Assembly (NCBI GenBank): GCA_015680685.1 | Contig: MNCI01029529.1 | Coordinates: 99,215-163,214 of the forward strand | Direction of reading: 5' to 3' | Source: Gnetum montanum | Taxonomy: Eukaryota; Streptophyta; Gnetopsida; Gnetales; Gnetaceae | Length of the DNA: 64,000 nucleotides | Position numbers and translations under genes: made by a program | Shown here: piece by piece, positions 35,101 through 46,560 of the stretch | Layout: every line of letters starts with the position of its first letter | Position numbering within the stretch: the stretch's first letter is position 1 | Notes under the pieces: model-generated | Databases searched by the model: none | Told to the model about the DNA's origin: nothing | What the model saw: only the letters and a program-made list of their open reading frames with translations

Positions 35101-38100
35101 ACCCTTGTGGGTCACAATCTTCCAATCGTCGTTCTGAGATTTCTGGCCCAGGCCCTTTTTGCCAGGTTCCTGCTGCTTAACCTTGCAATCTTTTGTCAAA
35201 TGCCCTAGTTTTTCACAAGTGCCACAATGCATTTTGGCATAGTACGACCACCACATTCTCGTATTCTACAACAACCTTTTCCTCCCTTGAGGGAAGGACC
35301 AACGTTATCTCCTAAACTAGATCCTTCAAGAACAACAGACTCCAAATGCAAAACCAGGTGAAACCCATTAGTTCCCTAGACCCCATAAATCAATCGAAAG
35401 AGATAAACTCACCAAAGAACCTTGCCAAGGTTCTAAGGAAATCTAAGGTCCAAAACTCCCACGAGATCCCCAAAAGCTAGATCCAGATTGGGGCCCTAGC
35501 AAAAAGGTCAAGGTCACGATGTGCACTTCTGCCAATGAGTCAAGGCCAAACCCCTTGCCCCAAAAACCCAAGGACCACCAATTAAAACCCTATCACTCTC
35601 CTCCGCACTTTGAAAAGAGAAAAGAAGCAAATTCTCCAAAAGGCTACGCACCTCTACATGACAAAAACTCCAATGGACTAAAACCCACTTCCTAACCAAA
35701 TCCAGACTAGGGTCAACACTGGCAAAAATGAACTTCCCTATCAAGCTCAACTCAACTATTTTGAGCCCCTCCAAAGGCAACACCTTCACGTGCAAGCACA
35801 TCAAACCTTCCTCCCACTCACACACTTCAATCCCTCCCATCCCAAGGCACCAAGAAGGCCCCACAGCAAACCCAATCCACCACCACCACCACACACACAC
35901 ACACACCCCTCTCGCCGCCGCATTGTTGCCCATTCCACCCACCATTTCTCTGCCCTCCATGCTCCCCAAGCTCCCACCCACCACTTCTCCACCCTCCATG
36001 CTCCCCGAGCTCCCTACCCATACCCATTCAAAAATCTCATTGTTATTTCTACATCATAGAACCTAGTATTCCATGTGTTAACCTTTTTCAATAAACTCAT
36101 TATTCCTTTCTTGATAAACTCATTATTTGATCTTCTTTGGACATGACCAAACCATCTATGATGTCATTCATATAGCTTATCTAAAATAGAAGTCACTACA
36201 ACTTTTCCTCTAACATATGTATTGTGCAATTTATCTCTTTTTGTAACATTTAGCATTCATCTAAGCAATCGCATTTCTACGACATTTCTTGTTCATGCCC
36301 TTTTTTTACAGACCAACATTATAAAACAGCAAACTTGATTACTATCTTGTAAAATTTTCCTTTTAGTTTTATTGGGATTCTTTTATCACATAAATTACCA
36401 GTAGCTTGTCTCTATTTTAACCATCATACCTTAATCCTATTTTTGACATCTTATCAATTTTAGACCAAGGGATTTTTTGGCCTTGAATTGTTGTTTCTAT
36501 TTCATCGCTATTTATACTTTTACTAAAATTACATTTAATACATTTTCTCTTCTACTAATTTTTAGGCCTTCTGAATCTAGAGCATGTTACCACTTTAACT
36601 TTTTAGAAAGATTGACATCGCTTTGATTTATATTGCATTGGATATCCAGGTTGACTTTTGAATGGCCTGCTCAAGATCACTTGTAAGGAATATTAGCATC
36701 TTCAAGGGTAAGTACATTCATATACCTGCCAAGAATGTGGCATTTCAACGTTTTGATGTATAATTTCTAATGCTCATATGTCAAGCCAACAATGAATAAT
36801 CTCATATGATATATTCAAAGTAGTTTACCTTTGTTGTGAAATTCTCAAATATTAGATGTGGGTAGGCCTCTGACATCGTTCCAACAGCTTCTTTATCCTT
36901 AATGTCATGCCTTGTCACCTACATGCACATTTGAGTGGTTACTATATCTAATTGTTTATCACACATGGAACAGAATCCTATAGAATAGAGCAAGCCCCAT
37001 ACCACATTGTATAAACCAAAATATGCACTTGGCCCAAAGGGTAAATGACAAACAATCAGACCATCAGGCTCCCCTCGATGCTCATGAACCAAAACAATGT
37101 CCGTAAATTCATGTGAACGGCATGTTTCTACAATCTCAGTTATAACCTGTTAAAATAACACTCTAATTAAGAAGATAACATAGAGAAAAAATATCATACG
37201 ACAGTGTAGATCGACTTGAATTTAAAAAAATACAGAGATCAAATATTGTTAAATTAAATTTTCAAGATCAAAAACAAAATAATTTTTTAAACATACCATC
37301 TTCATGCTTGCTAGAAAGCAATTGAACTTTGCTATGATCTATTTGGTTATCAGCTCATAATTCACCCTACATGCTATGTGTAATAAAAGGTAAGTTCATA
37401 CAAATGCCTAGCATTTCCCCACCGACAGAACATCAGTCTTTCAATTAAGCATTAAATCAACAAAAGTTCATTGGATGTGTTTCTCTCAGTTTCATATACA
37501 TTTTATTTACAATGTTTTCAGCTTTTGTAAACAATTTACAAGCCATCCAAGCATCTCCAGAAGAACCTAGGAAAGAAATAAAAGGCACATGGCTTTCCTG
37601 GGATGGAATTTCTGGATAAATGAACTTTCTGATTTCTGATAATTTTATGCAAATTTCCTAGATATATAATCAAATAAGTTGTAAAAAATTCCAGGTTTCA
37701 ACTCCTTTGCCATAGCATTCTCACTATTTCAGATGTAATTCATGAAACAGAGAGATAAGTAATACGTACTCATTTATTGCAAGTAAAGTCGCCATTGATA
37801 GGGTACATAGTCATCACAGTTACATTCAGAATAAGAGTCATCCTCATGGCTTATACAAAACAATTACCATATTCTAATTTATAAAGTAAAACAGCTTAAT
37901 ACTATTGATTTCAAAGATTCCTATTTGAACTGTTTTATCAGTTGTAGAGTATTTTAATAACTGACGCTCTAGTTCTCATAAGTTACAGACTTCACACAGG
38001 ACGGGATGATTACAAAACCATCCAATTGAATTTTTTCCGTTCAATAGCAAGTTTTTACCTGTATAATTATTTAACATGGCATAATCACTTGTTACAACTA

Positions 38101-39130
38101 AGTGAATCTTTAACAATACATGCATTAAAACAATTCACAATCATTTATAATCCTATAGCTGCTCAGAAAATTATCAGTCTTTGTCATTCTCCATACGGTA
38201 TAAATTTGTTTGTAAAGCATCCAGGATCATCAACATAGGTGGAACTCTAAATGTAGAAGGTTTTGACTAGTTCAAACTCATACAGAATATACATTTGTTA
38301 CCCTGTATATGATTTGCTTGGCTGTACCATTCGGAAGGTCATACCTATGGATCAAAACAGATATTAACGCCGTATGAACATTAGCTAAATTCATTAGCTT
38401 CAGAATCAGATCAAAACGCAAAAAAATCATGCTGTACATAGCTCCATGAGAAGCTCACGGGCATGCCACTCACCTGACGCCCACGGTTTATCCTTTCTGC
38501 ATTTGGGAAAACAAACTTCAACTCCTGCAAAGCAGGTATTAATCATACGAATTCTCAGATTTTGGCATTATGGATCACTGAAATATTAACATAACAAAAA
38601 TACTAAAAGTAACCTTAGCAAACTGTGTGAGTCGGCTGCTAGGATCCCTGGAAGTAGTTATCAAAATTTTAGGATCACACTCGGCTGCATTTGCATATTC
38701 GTCATCGATGTGAGTCCTCAACTCTGCATTTATTTCCACTGTATACATTAAAAAAAATTTCTTGTATCGCATGTGCCAAAATAGTTCAAATTAATCCTAA
38801 CCTACCGATTCTGAGAAAAGCAAAGAATATTTTATAAAACTTGAAAACCTGCGGTTTGATCGTCTTCGAGATCGATTTCATTACGCAGCACGTCTGCCTC
38901 ATTCCGAAGTTCAGTAGGTATAGGCTTCCCTTCTGTAATTTAAAAAAGAACTTGTGACAACACTGATTAAATTCAAATGCTATACCATAATACGGCAAAC
39001 TCTGTTTGATAATTCTACCTTCCAACGCTTGTCGGATTTTGCGCTTTTTTTCATAGAGCAGACGTTCCTTGCCTTCAAGACTCTTCCGATAAAGGTACTC
39101 CCGCCTCAACCGAATATTTCTGCGCAGCAT
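32134..39130 (-). CDS. IMP4: U3 small nucleolar ribonucleoprotein protein IMP4 (Brix domain), 9 exons
   Basis: IMP4 binds U3 snoRNA with IMP3 and MPP10 in the nucleolar small-subunit processome and is needed for early 18S rRNA processing. Exons (minus strand): 39130-39019, 38932-38849, 38723-38614, 38524-38474, 37146-37003, 36918-36829, 33330-33224, 32428-32344, 32232-32134. Together they encode 293 residues, as expected (human and Arabidopsis proteins are about 291-294). All introns are GT-AG. Conserved blocks are the N-terminus MLRRNIRLRREYLYRK; THIDDEYANA (69-78); the Brix start DPKILITTSRDPS (82-94); LVHEHRGEPDGLI (138-150); HLPFGPSAYFGLYNVV (153-168); TFANQSDYISFRHH (222-235); and the sigma-like motif GPRFELRLYQIKLGT (252-266). 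The start is fixed by homology; an upstream in-frame ATG 18 bases earlier adds MFVEAK and is less likely. No damage is seen, so the gene is probably functional. Intron 6 (3.5 kb) has LINE insertions. Confidence 0.95.
34065..34081. repeat. Left target-site duplication of the intronic L1
   Basis: ATGTGTTAACCTTTTTC, identical to 36073-36089. The last bases merge with the poly(T/C) tail, so the true length is 15-17 bp. Confidence 0.85.
34082..36072 (-). mobile_element. Internally deleted L1-type LINE (half-LINE) nested in the RTE
   Basis: Bounded by a 17-bp direct repeat, with a T-rich plus-strand stretch (A-rich tail on the minus strand) at 34082-34104. Minus-strand content, in order: G-rich 5' end with a 40-bp tandem duplication (about 35935-36010); ORF1 with a DUF4283 domain (VELSLIGKFIFASVDPSLDL, LLFSFQSAEESDRVL, GGPWVFGARGLAL) and a CCHC knuckle CGTCEKLGHLTKDC near 35220; then the start of ORF2, MRILSWVCRGQ, near 34602; then directly a 3' end. 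The RT is missing. ORF1 matches that of the L1 at 25344, so this is the same family. Confidence 0.8.
35053..35999 (-). pseudogene. ORF1 of the intronic L1
   Basis: A 161-codon open frame (35999-35514) ends in a DUF4283-like domain. After a frame break, 35256-35053 carries the zinc knuckle C-x2-C-x4-H-x4-C with all ligands kept (C, C, H, C in CGTCEKLGHLTKDC). Nucleic-acid-binding ORF1 protein of plant L1 elements. The N-terminal 45 codons are Gly-rich, reflecting the G-rich repeats. Minus strand, same as IMP4. Confidence 0.75.
36073..36089. repeat. Right target-site duplication of the intronic L1
   Basis: ATGTGTTAACCTTTTTC; second copy of the 34065-34081 repeat. It lies inside the RTE coding remnant, which shows that the L1 inserted after the RTE. 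Confidence 0.85.
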
Positions 39131-39452
39131 TTTTGCCTCAACAAACAACAGCTACAGCTACGCCTGTGACGATTGTTGAGCCCCCTTGATTCCACTTGAA
39201 AACGGAGGAGGGTTCAAGGGTTTTAGCCGCGCATATTACAACCAAGGCTTGTGCTTTTCATGTGTTCCGTCCTTTTACAAGAAAAAGTCGCGTCTTCACT
39301 AATTAATTTCCTTCTTTCCCACGTGAATGGTTTTAACTTGCTGGTGCTGCGATGGCCACTTTGAAATTGTTGTTCCGCCTTAGCAAGCAGGCGGACTATG
39401 AGACACGCGCACCAAACTATGTACCTAAGTATGTACCACAAAATTTGTTATA
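39131..39452 (-). promoter_or_regulatory. IMP4 5' flank, compact promoter region with telo-box-like motif
   Basis: Only 322 bases separate the IMP4 start codon from the LTR of copy 3. The region is richer in CpG than its surroundings (GCCGCGCATATT, CGCGTCTTC). The minus strand has TAAAACCCTTGAACCC with core AAACCCT at 39217-39223, similar to the telo-box (AAACCCTAA) common in promoters of plant ribosome-biogenesis genes. The transcription start is not visible. If the gene needs more promoter than this, it must use LTR sequence. Confidence 0.5.
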
Positions 39453-40329
39453 TGACAATGAAACATGGCTATTAAACCAAGTATGCACTTGTTAACATAT
39501 ATATAGTTAACACTAAACATGCTCATCCTACATCATCATTGATGCGATGTCTCAAGATCTATGCAACCCTATAAATACTAGAACTTGGATGCACAATTAA
39601 CAACTTTTCATTTCATCCTTAGCACATTTCTTGTAGTTTGTTTTCATAGTCTTAGCGATAGCATGAATGCCCATAGTGTGGTGTTGAGTAGTTGCATGGT
39701 ATCCTTATTCAAGTCAATTGTACTTGGACATAGTTCATGACTAGCAATAAAGATCAAGATTGCTTCTCATCATTGCAGTATTCACTTAGTTTTCTATTTG
39801 TTTACTTAGAATAATTTTCTTGCTTTCTTAGTTAGTCATTTCTATTTCAAGCACTCTACTTTACATGTTTTTAGTTAGCGTAATGGATATGATTGGTTTC
39901 AAGCACTAAGTGTAGTTATTTGATAACCCAGTAATGGCATTACCTAATTCACTCAGTAGCAATACTACTTGGTAATCCTAGTGATAACCACATGAGTCCA
40001 AGGCATGTATGGTAGACCAGGATTGGATATCCATTGCACTAGGCTAAGATAGATTTATGTTTTCCAAGTTAATTAGACTTAGGATTTTATCTTTAATTAT
40101 GTTTACCATTAGGAGCATTAAGGGCCTCACAACATCAATTATCATATGCCTTATTGTGAGTTAAACCATGCATTGAGACTTCACTAACTCAAGGTGAGAG
40201 GACAACAATCACAAACTTAACATCAACCCTTAGCATAATTACATTATCTCATTCACGGATTATAATCTGGTCATTGGTGAATACTTGTGACTTGTATTGT
40301 AGAGTGTTGGGATTACTCACTGTTCATCA
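39453..40329 (+). repeat. 5' LTR of copy 3
   Basis: Starts TGACAATGAAACATGG, ends CTGTTCATCA, 877 bp. TATAAATA is at 39570-39577. The middle carries GCATTACCTAATTC and GGTAATCCTAGTG blocks shared with the other LTRs. It is transcribed away from IMP4, so the two starts are divergent. Confidence 0.8.
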
Positions 40330-40330
40330 T

Positions 40331-40348
40331 TGGTGTTGTTGCCAAGGA
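40331..40348 (+). other. Primer-binding site of copy 3
   Basis: TGGTGTTGTTGCCAAGGA right after the LTR. It differs from the Athila tRNA-Asp site TGGCGCCGTTGCCGGGGA at four positions: two C-to-T changes (CpG-type) and two G-to-A changes. Confidence 0.75.
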
Positions 40349-40479
40349 TGTATTAATGTGTGCTTAAGAGTTGATCTTATATAGTTCATTGTATCACAAG
40401 TTATAAAAGTCTATCTTTCATACTTTCAATAAATTTTTACTAATACACACACACATAGGTAAAGCATCAAAAACATAAC

Positions 40480-42960
40480 ATGGCTTCAACATTGAAAGAG
40501 AAGACATCACCTATGAAAGAGCTACAGAATAGTCATGATAGAAAACATGATAATGAAGATTGGAGTGCACCAATGCAAATAAGAGTTTCACATGATCATA
40601 CTAATTCATACTATCCTAACTTTACATTCATCCTTCAACAAGATGAACAACTTAGGTGGAAAGATATGTAGGACAACATAGTTCTGCCACCGGAACATTC
40701 AATACCAATGTTTTAAACAGCCCCCAAGAAGGCTACCCTTAGTCATGAATAGGAAGAATATCAAGTTACAAAGGACATGACTAGACTATACTAGACAAAG
40801 AAGGGATGCTCTTATGGAAGCATAACATGAACATGATAAAGGAAAGAAAGTTCCTCATATAGTTGTCCTAGAGGAAATAGAAGATACCTCACTCCAAGCT
40901 AATAAGTTTGATCAACTCTAGAGATCTCACTCCCACATACCAATTATACATATTGAAGATGATGTCAACACAAAGCTAAAGTCAACTCTTGTAGAGGACC
41001 TTGGAAGAAATGTGAAAGACTCAAGAGAAAGGTAGAGCTTAAGGCCTAGAGCTCCTCAAGAGTCAAAAGAGACTGAATCAAGGAGTCACTAAAGGAGAAC
41101 TAGTTGGCACCATTCTCCAACTTCTTCTTCTTACTCCTCACATTCATCTATAGAGTCTTGCAAGAACGAATGTTGATACAGAGATCATGATAGAGAAAGA
41201 TGAAGGGATGGTGAGAGACATGAGTATAGAAGGAGATATCCTAACATTGATGAAGATGATTATGAATAATGAAGAGATAGAATCAAACATGAAGAAAGGG
41301 GACATTATGAACATAGAAAGGGTCACCACTACAATAGAGCTTATGAAATTGATCACTATGAAGAACCCCTATTGGCCACTCATAACATGATAAACATTCG
41401 TGAAATAGTCTACATTGCAACCAAGCATATAAGGGATAGTTGTATTAAATGGTTGGACATGAACAAAATGCCCAAGTTTGAGGATGGATACAATGCAAAT
41501 CCACAACATCTTCAAGCATTCCATGATGCTTGTGCCCTCCAAAACATTGAGTGACTAGTAGAAACTAGATTTGTTTCCTAGAATACTCATCAAGAAGGTA
41601 GAAAGTTGGTATATATTCATAGAACCAGAATCAATTTGAAGATGGAGTACCATGCTAGAACTCTTCAATGATAAATATCAAACTTACTCATGAGTATCAA
41701 ACCTAAGGAAACAAATCCAAGGATGGAAACAAGGGACACACAAATCCCTTAATGCATCAATGGGCAAATACTATTCCTTATTGCATAGATGCCCAAGCCA
41801 TGGATTCTCACAGATGGAACAACCAAGAAACATAATAGATGCATTAAGGAATGAAACTAGAGAGACCCTTCGGATTTATGCCCAAGGATGATTATTAGAG
41901 ATGACTGCTCATTGAATCCAAAGGCTAATTGACCAAGTGGCAAAGGAGAAAGGTGAGTTGAAAAAGAGAGAATTAGCTAAGGAACATAATTGAGATCTAT
42001 CTATCAAAAAAAGAGATGCACGAATGTGTGAAAAAAAGAGGAAGAAACCTTGGAAGAGATGATCCAAAAGAAAATTCTACCAATTCAAAAAACAATAAAT
42101 GATATAGCAACCAAGGTAGAAAAGATATGAGACTTGGTGGATGAGAAATTTACTATAGCTTTAAAGATTGTAGAAGAAAGAATTGAGCAAGCTTTCAATA
42201 AGGGCAAGGAAAAGCAAAATAAAAGAGACCATGGATGTGAACACTATAAACAAAAAGGAAAATTTGCTTCAGTGAAAGAATGTACTGATTCAAGCTCAAA
42301 AGATAAGGAAGGGTGCAAAGTGTGCTAATGTGAACATCCTAAGAGATGTTGTCCTATAATGGCACACTTGCAAGAATTAGGGGCATATGTGCTTAATCCA
42401 AGATTTATTAGAAAGCAAATGCCAAAACAGTTACCTTACCCTTAAGGTAAATATAGATAGTCCTTCCAACTAGCTTACTACCCAAGTGGAGCTTATCCAC
42501 AGCCATAGGAGCAATATCAACAATAGTGGTAACAACCACAAGCATGGGCCATGCCACCATTAAGGCATCAATATCCATATCGGTAGCTAGATCCTTATGG
42601 ATATTATTTGTAGCATTTGATATCTCTAGGAAATGCAACAATTCACATGTCTCAATATTATCCGCCTAAGTATTATGGACCTATGGCTCTAAGGATAGAT
42701 TCCAATCCATACATACATCAACTAGTAGTTAGTTCATTACATCAACATTCTAATTCTTTACCACCTACAATGTAAGGAGAGCTCATCGGAATAAAAGAAT
42801 GCAACAAGGATAGTCAACATGCAAGAGGAAGTAACCATGAACAAACCTTAATCTAGGAAACACTCATTCGTTTGAACTAGTCTAGAAAAGGTTCGAAGGA
42901 TGGGGACTCCATCTACTTCAACCTCATTCACACACACTCTTCTAGGAAACACTAAACTTC
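40480..42960 (+). pseudogene. gag of copy 3
   Basis: Start MASTLKEKTSPMKEL, 150 bases after the PBS. A charged N-terminus is followed by the capsid part: NIREIVYIATKHIRDSCIKW, MPKFEDGYNANPQ, FHDACALQNIE at 41372-41554, parallel to copy 1. The C-terminal Cys/His cluster reads CKVC.CEHPKRCC near 42315. The last part (42400-42960) is Gln/Pro/Tyr-rich and broken. Frequent TAG stops. Confidence 0.75.
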
Positions 42961-43650
42961 CATATTTTTCTAATGCAATCCTAACAATTATCATGCTCAC
43001 ATAGACTATCATGCATTGGATAAAGGCATGGGTACTTTTCCAAAAAAGAATAGACTCAAGAAGTCCCTTGATGTACCTCCAAATAGCATGCCATAAACCA
43101 TGTGAGGCTCTACTTAATTCTAGGTCAGGAATCAACTTGATATCATAAGACATGTACAAAGCCTAGAATCTTCCACCATTACAGAAAAGTAACATTTGAC
43201 TAGAGCTTATAGACTAGTCGATCATAATTCCACTAAGATAGGTAGATGATGTTATCACTACCATAAGTGATTGGTCTTATCCTATTGATTTCTTAGTTAT
43301 TCATGTGGGAAAAAACAAGGGAGAGTTCCCTATTATCATGGGAAGAGCTTGGCTTAACATTGTGGATGCTAAGCCTGAAATTAAAGACTTTTCCTTGGAA
43401 ATCTCCAAGGAGGATGAAGTTGGAATCATTCAATGACATAGAGTTCCATGTATCGCATACAATGATAATTGGTGCAATTGCGTGCAAAAAATATGGGCTA
43501 TTAAATAAGAAAGCAACATAGCATGCAATACATGTGTAGAAGAAATGTGTGTGTAGAGATGTTTGTATGTGACAACCATTAAACAAGAAGGCAGCCAGTG
43601 GCTGGTTATTGATGAGGAAATAGAATAAAAAATATACATAGAATCAAAAA
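42961..43650 (+). pseudogene. Aspartic protease region of copy 3
   Basis: Plus-strand frame reads DVITTISDWSYPIDFLVIHV, then KGEFPIIMGRAWLNIVDAK, aligning with the copy 1 protease. The active-site part just upstream (about 43190) is scrambled. The longer open frame at 43303-43521 is a different frame and not the gene. Confidence 0.7.
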
Positions 43651-43974
43651 CTCAAATCATAAGCACCTATGTGGAGGAAATAGATAAGCTAGAATAGTTA
43701 AAATGAAGGCACCCATATATACATTTAGACTAAGAAGAAGAAATTGAATGGGGACAACTCAAGATCCTAGAGAAGTTTGAACTGGAACCATTAGAGTCAA
43801 AGGCCCTACCGATAGCATTGGAATATGCTTTTCTAAATAATAAGAAGTAGATAATCATTAATTCCAACTTGGACAAAGAACAAAAAAAGAGATTATTGGA
43901 AGTGGCCAATAAATGACCAACAACATTTGCATGGTCTTACGATGAGATAATGGACATTGATCCTCGAATTTTTC

Positions 43975-45300
43975 AATAGTAGATATACATAGATCTAGTT
44001 GTTAAGCCCTGAGGCCAACCAGAGAGAATGTTGAATCCTAAGCTTAAGAAAGTAGTAAAGCAAGAATTGAAAAAATTACTAAAAGTAGGATTCATCTATC
44101 CCATTGCAGATAATGAATGGGTTAGTCCTTTGGTTATTGTTCCAAAGAAGAGAGGCAAGTGGAGAGTGTGTATTAATTTCTAATTGTTGAACTCTACAAC
44201 ATTCAAGGATTAGTTTCCTTTGTTGTTTGTTGATCAAATCTTGGATACTATTGCAGGACATCAGTACTATAGTTTTCTTGATGGATATAGTGAATATAAC
44301 CAAATCCGCCTTACACCAAAAGACTAAGAAAAGACAACGCTTACTAGTTTGTGAGGAATGTTTACTTACAAGCAAATACCTTTTGGTCTTTGCAATGTAC
44401 TTGCTACCTGTCAAAGACTAGTACTCAACATCTTCCAAAAATAAATAGGTAATGGCATTGAGATATTTATGGATGATTTTTCTACCTATGGGCTAGGCTT
44501 CAAACAATCACTGGACAGTTTAGAGCAAGTATTCAAAAGATGTGTAGAGATAAATTTGAAGCTCAACTGGTAGAAAAGCCATCTAATGGTCCAAGATGGG
44601 ATCTTGCTAGGACATAAAGTCTCATAGAAGGGAATTGAGATAGATACAATGAAGATCAGAGTCATATAAAACATCATCCAAAGGCCACAAACTATCAAAA
44701 ATGTTAAATCATTTCTAGGCCACATAAGATATTATAGAAGGTTTATAGAGAATTTTTCAAAAACTACAAAATTGTTGGTAGAACTAACCAAGAAGGATTC
44801 ACCATTTTAGTGGATAGAATCATGTGAAAAGGAATTTGAGACTTTAAAACAAAATTTGATTGAAACACCAATCCTCTGGGCTCTAGATTGGTCTAAGCCT
44901 TTTCACATCATGATAGATGCTTTAAATTATGTATTGGATGTAGTATTAACATAGTTGGATGACCAAAAAAGGCCCTATTACATACATTGTACTAGCAGAA
45001 GCATCACCAGGGCATAGCTCAATTACAACACTATAGAAAAGAGGCTTATGGTAGTGATGTATGTGCTAGAAAAGTTTAGAGACTGTGCTCGGGTAGCCAA
45101 TCTATGTCCATATAGATCATAGTGTAATAAGATTTGTAATGAATAAATCAATGGTTAGTCCCAAGGTGATCAAATGGCTCTTCATATTGCAAGAATTTGA
45201 CATTATCATGATTGACAAAAAAGGCATAGAAAATGTAGTAGTAGATCACTTTTCAAGGTTGAGATGGGAACCACAAGGTTAAGAAGAATTGTTTTCAGAT
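43975..45300 (+). pseudogene. Reverse transcriptase and RNase H of copy 3
   Basis: Only copy with RT. Translation with stops gives NPKLKKVVKQELKKLLKVG, PLVIVPKKRGKWRVCINF, the catalytic YSFLDGYSEYNQI (first Asp) and IEIFMDDFSTYG (FMDD; normal for Athila-type elements), LKLNW.KSHLMVQDGILLGH, KSFLGHIRYYRRFI and the RNase H start WSKPFHIMIDA. FMDDFS, LNW and GH positions match Athila pol. The frame shifts in RNase H near 45090. Non-functional but diagnostic of lineage. Confidence 0.85.
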
Positions 45301-45399
45301 CAGTTTATTGATAAAAACTTGTTCACAAAGGTTATAATGGCTACTGACTCGATAGAAGAGTCATGAACTACTAATTACATAACTTACTTAACCACATAA

Positions 45400-46560
45400 G
45401 AGCTTTCTATTGAGAGGAGTAAGAAATAAAAAGAATAGTTCCTTCATAAATTTAAAAGATATATGGAGATAAATGGGAATTTGTATAAGATTTGTGTTGA
45501 TGGATTAGTGTGATGGCATGTACTGGAATGCAATTAATACAAGGTACTATAAGATGCACATGAAGGACCATGTGGTCGTCATTACATTGGGCATAGGACA
45601 ACACTTAAACTATTGATGATAGGCTACTTCTGGCCTACCATATTCTAGGATGCCCACAGTTTTAGTTAATCTTATGAAAGATGTTAGCGAGATGGAGGAA
45701 TAATAGCTAGAAATGAAGGATCACAACAACAGATTCAACCATTAGAACCATTTGATATGTGCGAAATTGATTTCATGGGATTCATTACACCAATTTTGAA
45801 TGGGAAAACTTATATCATAGTGATTATGGATTATTATACAAAGTGGGTAAAGGCAACTATAGTTAAAGATTGTATAGCCAAAATAGCTACCAAATTTTTC
45901 TAACAATAAGGATGATCATCTTAGATAATGAAACCCATTTCATAGGTGCTACATTTAAGAAGCTCATGCAATAGCTTGAGGTGAATCATAAATTGGCCAT
46001 ACTATATCATCCCCAAGAAAATGGTTGAGTTAAAGTAACTAACCATGAAATTACAAGAATATTAACGAGAACAGTTAGTAGATTTAAAAAGGATTAGAGC
46101 ATGAAATTAAATGATGCTCTATGGGCCTATAGAATAACATGAAAACTACCCATAGAATACTCACCCTATGAACTAGTTTATGGTAAATTACCTATGCTTC
46201 CAATCTAGGTAGAGCTCTAAATCCTAGCTATTGCCAGTAAACTAGACCTAGACCTGAGCTTAGCCTAGAAGAAATGACTCATGAACCTTACTCTATTAGA
46301 GGAAAATATGCTCATAGCACTTATGAGTAATGAGATCCATAAGAAGTACTCTAAGCATAGGCACGATACATGAATATGTCAACTATCGATCTAGCTTGGC
46401 AATAAGGTCCTATACTATAATCCCAACCATGTACAACAATAGGCTAAGTTTCAAATACTTTGGGAAGGATCATGCATCATCCAAGAAACCTATTCATCTA
46501 ACGCTATGCACATTTATCATCCCTCTAGCCTACATAAATTCATTTTAGTAAACATTTAAT
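45400..46560 (+). pseudogene. Integrase of copy 3
   Basis: Zinc-binding part is damaged (DAHEGPCGRHYIGH, then a broken C-x2-C). The core reads CEIDFMGFITPI with the first Asp, IILDNETHFIG with the second, and a shifted NHEITRIL with the Glu. The C-terminal region around 46130-46560 (SPYELVYGKLPMLPI) is in several frames. It ends just before a spacer sequence similar to other copies. Confidence 0.75.

Larger units (their letters stand above)
33881..36640 (-). mobile_element. RTE-type LINE remnant in IMP4 intron 6, interrupted
   Basis: From 36640 leftwards the minus strand translates to the C-terminal end of an RTE-clade reverse transcriptase: ALDSEGLKISRRK, LCDKRIPIKLKGKFYKIV, EMRLLR, KRDKLHN and RWFGHVQRRS. 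The frame is cut at 36073-36089 by another LINE and resumes at 34064 with NLKKASERNTEKDMGKMI and KDQALNRGKLRKK, matching the 'W-ETI-DDM ... ALDRAEWRK' end. The 3' terminus near 33900 has TTGGGACAAGGC followed by ATGATGATG, the usual tail of plant RTE elements. The 5' part is absent. This is an inactive fragment in the same orientation as the host gene. Confidence 0.7.

Noticed and set aside
34727-35208. Overlapping plus-strand open frames, Pro/Ser-rich
   Set aside because: They are antisense to the L1 derivative and reflect its G-rich minus strand.
35728-36066. Pro/His/Thr-rich plus-strand open frames with an AC microsatellite near 35890
   Set aside because: Antisense of L1 ORF1 and its G-rich 5' repeats; low complexity.
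38302-38344. A 43-base exon-like segment in IMP4 intron 4 with a good acceptor and a GT after it
   Set aside because: It has no counterpart in IMP4 proteins, and joined to exon 4 it gives a stop codon at once. It could be a poison exon but nothing supports use.
39223-39441. 72-codon minus-strand frame upstream of IMP4
   Set aside because: Lies in the presumed promoter or 5' UTR, with no conserved motif; treated as chance.
43303-43521. 72-codon plus-strand open frame
   Set aside because: Out of frame with the protease reading GRAWLNIVDAK, which aligns with other copies.
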